From positions 1 through 9,954 of the forward strand of contig JAPKCP010000116.1 in NCBI GenBank assembly GCA_028822885.1: a stretch of 9,954 nucleotides of DNA, read 5' to 3'. The notes beneath the pieces were generated by a model. The model ran no database searches, was not told the origin of the DNA, and worked only from the letters and a program-made list of their open reading frames with translations. Source of the DNA: Yoonia sp. (GTDB lineage Bacteria; Pseudomonadota; Alphaproteobacteria; Rhodobacterales; Rhodobacteraceae). The position numbers were made by a program, and so were the translations under genes. This document shows, piece by piece, positions 6,120 to 9,954 of this stretch; within the stretch, counting starts at the first letter, position 1; the number at the start of each line of letters is the position of its first letter.

Positions 6120-7097
6120 TTACCCTGATCCGATCAACGCACCAGCGGCGAAAACAAGCGCACCACCTAAGACGACCTGAAACGCAGCCTTCAAGAACGG
6201 CGTCTGCATGTATTTGTTCTGTATCCATGCAATCGCCCACAACTCTACGAACACCACAATCAATGCGATGGTTGTCGCGGTCCAAAAATCAGCGATCAGG
6301 TATGGCAGGGCATGACCCAGCCCGCCCAATGTCGTCATAACGCCCGCAGCTAAACCTCGTTTATAGGGCGATCCACGACCAGAAATTTGACCGTCATCCG
6401 ATGCGGCTTCTGTGAAGCCCATCGAAATCCCTGCCCCAACGGATGCAGCCAGACCAACCAAGAATGTCGTCCACGTATTTTGTGTCGCAAAAGCAACGGC
6501 AAAAATCGGGGCAAGCGTGGACACCGACCCATCCATCAAACCGGCCAGCCCGGGCTGGACCCATGTCAGGACGAACTGCCGGTGCGCCGCATCGTCTTCT
6601 TGGGTCTTAGAATTGTCGTCGAGATGCTTTTCAGTCAGATCACCAGCCAGATCAGCATGCTTCGCCTCTGCTGCAGCCAAATCACCAAGCAGTTTGCGTG
6701 TCGCGGCATCAGTGGCGCGGGTTGTTGCGATCTCATAGAACCGTAACGCGTCCTTTTCCATTTGCGCGGCTTCTGACCGAACCCGATCCAAGGACAGGTT
6801 TTCAACCAGCCAAACAGGCTTGCGCGCATAATACCCCGCGACATGCTCGCGCCGGATTAATGGGATCATATCACCGAACCGCGCGGCATGCAGATCAATC
6901 AGGCGACGCCGGTGGCCATCTTCTTCGACGGCCATGCCATCAAATATCGCAGCCGATGAAGGATACTCATCCCGCAACATATGGGCATATTGCCGATAAA
7001 TTCGAGCATCGTCTTCCTCAGAGGAAATCGCGAGTGCGAGTATCTCTTGTTCAGACAAATCTTTGAACTGACGTCGCTGGGCAAATCCAGGGATCAT
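6120..7097 (-). CDS. mbfA: MbfA-type membrane-bound ferritin: ferritin-like domain fused to VIT1/CCC1 iron transporter domain
   Basis: This 325-residue protein joins an N-terminal ferritin/rubrerythrin-like domain (about 10-165) to a C-terminal VIT1/CCC1 membrane domain (about 170-325), the build of MbfA, an inner-membrane iron exporter known in rhizobia. The ferritin-like part has metal-ligand-type residues in SSEEDDARIYRQYA, AVEEDGHRRRL (ExxH) and AAAEAKHADL. The membrane part has QPGLAGLMDGSVSTLAPIFA, the VIT-family D-G-x-x-S/T-x-x-P segment, then TEAASDDGQ and three or more hydrophobic helices. Known MbfA proteins protect against iron and peroxide stress and are repressed by Irr when iron is low. 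An AAGGA ribosome site (7110-7106) precedes the ATG, and a perfect 15-bp palindrome lies directly upstream. It is monocistronic and divergent from tetR. Confidence 0.93.
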   Translation of the reverse strand: MIPGFAQRRQFKDLSEQEILALAISSEEDDARIYRQYAHMLRDEYPSSAAIFDGMAVEEDGHRRRLIDLHAARFGDMIPLIRREHVAGYYARKPVWLVENLSLDRVRSEAAQMEKDALRFYEIATTRATDAATRKLLGDLAAAEAKHADLAGDLTEKHLDDNSKTQEDDAAHRQFVLTWVQPGLAGLMDGSVSTLAPIFAVAFATQNTWTTFLVGLAASVGAGISMGFTEAASDDGQISGRGSPYKRGLAAGVMTTLGGLGHALPYLIADFWTATTIALIVVFVELWAIAWIQNKYMQTPFLKAAFQVVLGGALVFAAGALIGSG

Positions 7098-7110
7098 AAC
7101 GGGTGTCCTT

Positions 7111-7128
7111 TTTAGAATGATTCTAATA
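7111..7128 (-). promoter_or_regulatory. Palindromic iron control element-like site (candidate Irr operator) of mbfA
   Basis: TTAGAATGATTCTAA (7112-7126) is a perfect inverted repeat of seven bases around one G. It resembles the ICE motif bound by Irr in alphaproteobacteria (two TTAGAA-like halves), and mbfA is a known Irr target elsewhere. It overlaps the proposed -10 of mbfA and ends two bases before the ribosome site, a position suited to repression. The resemblance is by eye; binding is inferred. Confidence 0.75.
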
Positions 7129-7152
7129 TACGATACAATGTCGCCATAACAA
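7125..7152 (-). promoter_or_regulatory. Candidate sigma70-type promoter of mbfA
   Basis: On the minus strand TTGTTA (7152-7147) and TATATT (7130-7125) are separated by 16 bases and point at mbfA, giving a leader of roughly 20 bases. The -10 half overlaps the palindrome. The match is fair, not perfect. Confidence 0.5.
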
Positions 7153-7163
7153 CCCCATCAAGC

Positions 7164-7193
7164 TTGCCCTAAGTGAACTGACTAGTTTATGTT
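7164..7193 (+). promoter_or_regulatory. Candidate promoter of the tetR-type gene
   Basis: TTGCCC (7164-7169) and TATGTT (7188-7193) are 18 bases apart, each matching four of six consensus bases, and lie 30-60 bases before the ATG at 7223. The interrupted inverted repeat AACTgactAGTT (7176-7187) sits between the two boxes, where an autorepressor could bind. Both calls are tentative. Confidence 0.35.
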
Positions 7194-7222
7194 TCCTCTA
7201 TCCAACACAAGGCCGCCCCAAT

Positions 7223-7858
7223 ATGCCAGATGGCACCACTCCGACTGTCAAAAAAGGCCGTAAGTTTGCGCAGGTCTTAGAAGGCGCGCGTCAGGTGTTT
7301 ATGGCTGACGGCTTTGAAGGGGCTAGCGTAGATGATATCGCAAAGACTGCAAAAGTCTCGAAGGCAACGCTGTACAGCTATTTCCCAGACAAACGGTTGT
7401 TGTTCATGGAGGTCGCCAAGACCGAATGCCAACGCCAAGCCGACACGGCGATTGAAACAATCGACATGAACGCCCCAATTGAATACGTTTTGCGCGATAT
7501 CGCCATTCAGATGGTTAATTTCCTGACCTCAGATTTTGGTCAGCGCATTTTTCGAATTTGCGTTGGGGAAAGCGACAGGTTCCCTGAACTTGGCCGTGCA
7601 TTCTACGAAAGTGGGCCGATGATGGTGCGGTCCCGTATCATGGAATACTTGATGGGCGCGCAGGATCGCGGCGACCTAAAGATCGACGATATCCCCCTCG
7701 CCGCTGATCAATTCGCAGAGTTGTGCAAGGCCGACCTATTCCCCCGCATGGTGTTTAACCGCAGCAGCACGTTCACATCTGACGAAAAATGCCGCGTCGT
7801 GAACGGGGCCGTTGCGATGTTCATGGCATGCTACGGGACTTCTAAGTCACAAACGTAA
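7223..7858 (+). CDS. TetR/AcrR-family transcriptional regulator, AefR-like
   Basis: This 211-residue DNA-binding repressor has a TetR N-terminal domain: helices 1-2 at about 12-32 (a GARQVFMADGFEGASVDD stretch) and a helix-turn-helix at about 35-54 (IAKTAKVSKATLYSYFPDK), the classic TLYxYF recognition region. The C-terminal ligand-binding domain, with FGQRIFRICVGESDRFPELGRAFY (about 105-128), has the look of the AefR-like class. The ligand and targets cannot be told. It is divergent from mbfA over 125 bp and convergent with the formaldehyde dehydrogenase gene, so candidates for control are itself, mbfA or distant genes. The ribosome site AAGG (7209-7212) is ten bases before the ATG. No codon-use oddity was noticed. 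Confidence 0.93.
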   Translation: MPDGTTPTVKKGRKFAQVLEGARQVFMADGFEGASVDDIAKTAKVSKATLYSYFPDKRLLFMEVAKTECQRQADTAIETIDMNAPIEYVLRDIAIQMVNFLTSDFGQRIFRICVGESDRFPELGRAFYESGPMMVRSRIMEYLMGAQDRGDLKIDDIPLAADQFAELCKADLFPRMVFNRSSTFTSDEKCRVVNGAVAMFMACYGTSKSQT

Positions 7859-7881
7859 AAGGGGCCGCAAGGCGACCCCTT
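7859..7881. terminator. Intergenic hairpin terminator, mainly for the formaldehyde dehydrogenase gene
   Basis: AAGGGG (7859-7864) pairs with CCCCTT (7876-7881), with an inner CGC/GCG stem after a single C/A mismatch and an AAG loop. Read on the minus strand the stem is followed by TTTTACGTTT, a usable U-tract for the gene ending at 7903. On the plus strand the hairpin begins immediately after the tetR-type stop codon but lacks a T run. Confidence 0.7.
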
Positions 7882-7902
7882 CCATACACATCTGTAATGG
7901 TC

Positions 7903-9015
7903 TTAAAATTCAACAACAGCCCGGATTGATTTCCCTGCGTGCATCAGCTCAAAACCATAGTTGATATCTTCAAGCTTCAGCTTGTGGGTAATCATCGGAT
8001 CGATCTCAATCTTACCATCCATGTACCAATCCACGATCTTTGGCACGTCAGTCCGACCTGACGCACCGCCAAATGCGGTTCCACGCCATGAACGCCCTGT
8101 GACCAATTGGAACGGCCGCGTCGAAATCTCAGCGCCCGCAGGGGCCACGCCAATGATGATGCTTTCGCCCCAGCCTTTGTGTGCGGATTCAAGCGCGGTA
8201 CGCATTACGCTCACGTTGCCCGTTGCGTCGAATGTATAATCGGCACCGCCGCCTGTCAGTTCGACCAAATGGGCAACCAGATCACCCTCAACCTCGGAGG
8301 GGTTCACAAAATGGGTCATGCCAAAATGCTTGGCCATCTCAATCTTACCGGGGTTCAGATCAACGCCAACGATTTGATCTGCGCCAGCGAGGCGCAACCC
8401 CTGAATGACGTTCAAGCCGATGCCACCCAGACCAAAGACAATACCCTTTGACCCAATCTCAACCTTGGCAGTATTGATCACAGCGCCGATGCCCGTCGTG
8501 ACACCACACCCGATGTAACAAATTTTATCAAACGGAGCATCTTTGCGGACCTTCGCAAGCGCAATCTCAGGCACCACAGTGTGGTTCGCAAACGTGGAAC
8601 AGCCCATATAATGGTGGATCGGTGTGCCATCGAGCATGGAAAAACGTGTGGACCCGTCAGGCAACAGACCAGCCCCTTGGGTCGACCGGATTTTCTGACA
8701 CAGGTTAGTCTTTGGGTTCAGGCAATATTCGCATTCACGACATTCAGGCGTATAAAGCGGAATGACATGATCGCCAACTTGCAGCGATGTGACGCCTTCA
8801 CCGATTTCAATCACAATACCTGCGCCTTCATGGCCAAGGATCGCTGGAAAAATGCCCTCGGGGTCATCACCAGACCGGGTGAATTCATCCGTATGGCACA
8901 GACCAGTTGCTTTGATCTCAACCAGAACTTCGCCAGCACGAGGGCCATCAAGATTGACCTCCATGATCTCAAGCGGTTTTCCTGCCTCAACGGCGACGGC
9001 GGCGCGAGTACGCAT
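7903..9015 (-). CDS. frmA: S-(hydroxymethyl)glutathione dehydrogenase / class III alcohol dehydrogenase
   Basis: This NAD-dependent enzyme oxidises S-hydroxymethylglutathione (formaldehyde plus glutathione) to S-formylglutathione, and class III enzymes also reduce S-nitrosoglutathione. The 370-residue cytoplasmic protein is full length and collinear with class III ADH. Catalytic zinc ligands are Cys40, His62 (in GHEGAG) and Cys170; structural zinc ligands are Cys92, Cys95, Cys98 and Cys106. The NAD-binding loop is GLGGIG (195-200) with Asp219 for the ribose. Class III markers are present: Asp51 and Glu53 in DDPEG and Arg110 in QKIRSTQG, which bind the glutathione adduct. Other names are adhI and flhA in related bacteria. 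AAAGG (9028-9024) gives a good ribosome site. No fghA or gfa lies next to it here. Confidence 0.97.
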   Translation of the reverse strand: MRTRAAVAVEAGKPLEIMEVNLDGPRAGEVLVEIKATGLCHTDEFTRSGDDPEGIFPAILGHEGAGIVIEIGEGVTSLQVGDHVIPLYTPECRECEYCLNPKTNLCQKIRSTQGAGLLPDGSTRFSMLDGTPIHHYMGCSTFANHTVVPEIALAKVRKDAPFDKICYIGCGVTTGIGAVINTAKVEIGSKGIVFGLGGIGLNVIQGLRLAGADQIVGVDLNPGKIEMAKHFGMTHFVNPSEVEGDLVAHLVELTGGGADYTFDATGNVSVMRTALESAHKGWGESIIIGVAPAGAEISTRPFQLVTGRSWRGTAFGGASGRTDVPKIVDWYMDGKIEIDPMITHKLKLEDINYGFELMHAGKSIRAVVEF

Positions 9016-9111
9016 AATGATAACCTTTCTTAGGATTTCGTGTTGTGATTAGTTTTGGGGAGAAAGGCGCAAAATTTCAAGCATTCAGTGAGGGCTTGCC
9101 AACCGAAAGCG

Positions 9112-9131
9112 GCTCGCGGCATTATGCGAGC
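9112..9131 (+). promoter_or_regulatory. Hairpin directly before the first I78 gene start
   Basis: GCTCGC (9112-9117) and GCGAGC (9126-9131) form a perfect 6-bp GC-rich stem with an 8-base loop, ending on the base before the ATG at 9132. No good Shine-Dalgarno sequence is seen, so the stem could limit translation initiation. It could also be an operator half-site pair. Function is inferred. The rest of the 116-bp gap upstream (9016-9111) shows only the dehydrogenase ribosome site and no clear promoter. Confidence 0.4.
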
Positions 9132-9419
9132 ATGATAAACACATCTATTCCGGCACTTTGCCTTACGCTTGCGACCCTTGCCGGGTGCGCGGCCATTTCG
9201 AGCGGTTCAGACACCGCACCTGTTGACCCAAAAGACCCGTGCGGGGCACAAGGCTATACCAATTTTCTGGGATCAAACATTACGGCAGTCACGCTGCCTG
9301 CTGATTTGAATGATCGCGTTATAAAAACGGGCGACCCTGTGACAACGGACTTTGATCCTAGTCGTTTGAACATCGAGACAAATGATGACGGGCTAATCAT
9401 CGGGCTATCATGCGGATAG
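9132..9419 (+). CDS. I78-family peptidase inhibitor-like lipoprotein, copy 1
   Basis: This 95-residue predicted lipoprotein has a hydrophobic signal ending in the lipobox LAGC (Cys19), so it should be lipid-anchored on the periplasmic side. The mature domain follows the peptidase inhibitor I78 pattern: PCGAQGYTNFLG (36-47), an acidic/aliphatic stretch, DRVIKTGDPVTTDFDPSRLNIE (61-82, with the family's RVI..GD..T.DF.P.RLN core) and a terminal SCG. Cys37 and Cys94 probably form a disulfide. I78 members include an elastase inhibitor; a target protease is unknown here. The ATG at 9132 was chosen over a GTG at 9045 because only it begins the signal peptide. The stop overlaps the next start by ten bases. 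Confidence 0.87.
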   Translation: MINTSIPALCLTLATLAGCAAISSGSDTAPVDPKDPCGAQGYTNFLGSNITAVTLPADLNDRVIKTGDPVTTDFDPSRLNIETNDDGLIIGLSCG

Positions 9420-9703
9420 CGGTCGTATTTGTTGCGTTTGGGCTGCTTGCGGCTTGCAGCACCCGTGCGCCTGAACCCCTTGCCGCTGCCAACCCAATAC
9501 CAACTGGCGTGGCTAATACCTGCGGGGCAGCACCTTATGGCTACCTTATTGGACAAAACGCAACAGCGCTGGAACGGGTACTCATTCTACGCCAAGTCAG
9601 GGTCACACGACCGAACACAGCAATCACCCAAGACCTCCGCCCAGCGCGGATCAATTTCAATATTGGAGCGGATGAACGCATCCGAGCAGTCACATGCGGA
9701 TAA
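9410..9703 (+). CDS. I78-family peptidase inhibitor-like lipoprotein, copy 2
   Basis: This 97-residue predicted lipoprotein has lipobox LAAC (Cys16) after a short signal. The domain has NTCGAAPYGYLIGQNATALE (37-56), which is nearer the family norm (CGA..Y..LIGQ) than copy 1, then VRVTRPNTAITQDLRPARINF and the terminal TCG. Cys38 and Cys96 are the probable disulfide pair. The core is diverged: the usual DFRPDRLN reads DLRPARIN. Its ATG lies inside the end of copy 1 (ATGCGGATAG), and its own end repeats the same arrangement with copy 3, so translation is probably by re-initiation. Inhibitory activity is a family inference. Confidence 0.85.
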   Translation: MRIAVVFVAFGLLAACSTRAPEPLAAANPIPTGVANTCGAAPYGYLIGQNATALERVLILRQVRVTRPNTAITQDLRPARINFNIGADERIRAVTCG

Positions 9704-9954
9704 TTTTTTTGGCTCTGGTCAGCGCGCTCACCACAGCTTGTATACCAACGGCTTCTTTGCTTGAACGACCCGTCGCAAATCCCATCCCTATGGGTCTTGA
9801 TGATACATGCGGCGCAGCGCGGTATGCGGGAATTATCGGCCAAGACGCCTTTGTGCTCGAACGCGGCTTTCGTCCCGGCGAAATCAGAATTATTCAGGCG
9901 GGGACTGTCGCCAGCCAAGAATATCACCCAGATCGGCTTGGGTTTGAGATTGGG
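9694..9954 (+). CDS. I78-family peptidase inhibitor-like lipoprotein, copy 3 (cut by window end)
   Basis: This frame opens with ATG inside the end of copy 2 and remains open to the last base, giving 87 residues of an unfinished protein. The signal peptide ends in LTTAC (Cys16), a weaker lipobox than those of copies 1 and 2. The N-terminal linker PVANPIPMGLDDTCGAA resembles the PLAAANPIPTGVANTCGAA of copy 2, showing the two are recent relatives. It then reads RYAGIIGQDAFVLE, EIRIIQAGTVASQEYHPDRLGFEIG, matching the I78 core up to the RLN-like RLG. The terminal Cys-Gly should lie about ten residues beyond the window. Confidence 0.83.
   Translation, partial: MRIIFLALVSALTTACIPTASLLERPVANPIPMGLDDTCGAARYAGIIGQDAFVLERGFRPGEIRIIQAGTVASQEYHPDRLGFEIG

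Noticed and set aside
5747..6340. 197-residue plus-strand open frame spanning the GNAT end and the mbfA 3' end
   Set aside because: It overlaps two confidently identified genes in another frame or strand and its low-complexity Arg/Ser/Thr-rich product has no family look.
6698..7066. 122-residue plus-strand frame opposite the ferritin-like domain of mbfA
   Set aside because: Antisense to a strongly supported domain; composition is that of a shadow frame.
9045..9131. GTG-initiated extension of the first I78 gene
   Set aside because: It would bury the signal peptide and lipobox 29 residues inside the protein; the ATG at 9132 starts exactly at the signal peptide.

Overview
The window reads as a chromosomal segment of a marine-type alphaproteobacterium, most likely Rhodobacterales (Roseobacter group). 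The support is moderate GC with alphaproteobacterial codon use, a class III alcohol dehydrogenase, a ferritin-like/VIT fusion protein (MbfA family) preceded by a palindrome that looks like an Irr-type iron control element, and tight ATGA stop/start couplings. The genus cannot be decided from the sequence.

Layout. (1) At 1-285 is the 3' end of an unrecognised plus-strand gene, whose stop codon overlaps the stop of azlD. (2) At 282-1318, minus strand, azlC-azlD encode a two-component branched-chain amino acid exporter. (3) At 1380-6053, plus strand, is a molybdenum-cofactor cluster: fdhD (sulfur transfer to formate dehydrogenase cofactor), mobA and mobB (GMP attachment to molybdopterin), a 272-aa protein with a DUF429/RNase H-like residue pattern, moeA (molybdate insertion) and a GNAT acetyltransferase. 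mobA, mobB, the 272-aa gene and moeA are joined by successive ATGA overlaps, so they are probably translated as one coupled unit. (4) At 6120-7097, minus strand, is mbfA, and divergent from it at 7223-7858 a TetR/AefR-type regulator. (5) At 7903-9015, minus strand, is the glutathione-dependent formaldehyde dehydrogenase; a hairpin separates it from the convergent tetR. (6) From 9132 to the window end, plus strand, three tandem small lipoproteins of the I78 peptidase-inhibitor type overlap by the same 10-nt junction; the third is cut by the window end.

How they fit. fdhD, mobA and moeA all serve molybdoenzymes, formate dehydrogenase being the obvious client, and the formaldehyde dehydrogenase further on feeds the same C1 oxidation route to formate. 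No formate dehydrogenase structural gene, S-formylglutathione hydrolase or formaldehyde-activating gene lies in the window, so that link is an inference. The most interesting items are the RNase H-like protein inside the cofactor operon, the I78 tandem array with its repeated junction, and the palindrome at the mbfA promoter. No RNA gene, insertion sequence, CRISPR array or attachment site was seen, and no gene-free stretch exceeds about 130 bases.
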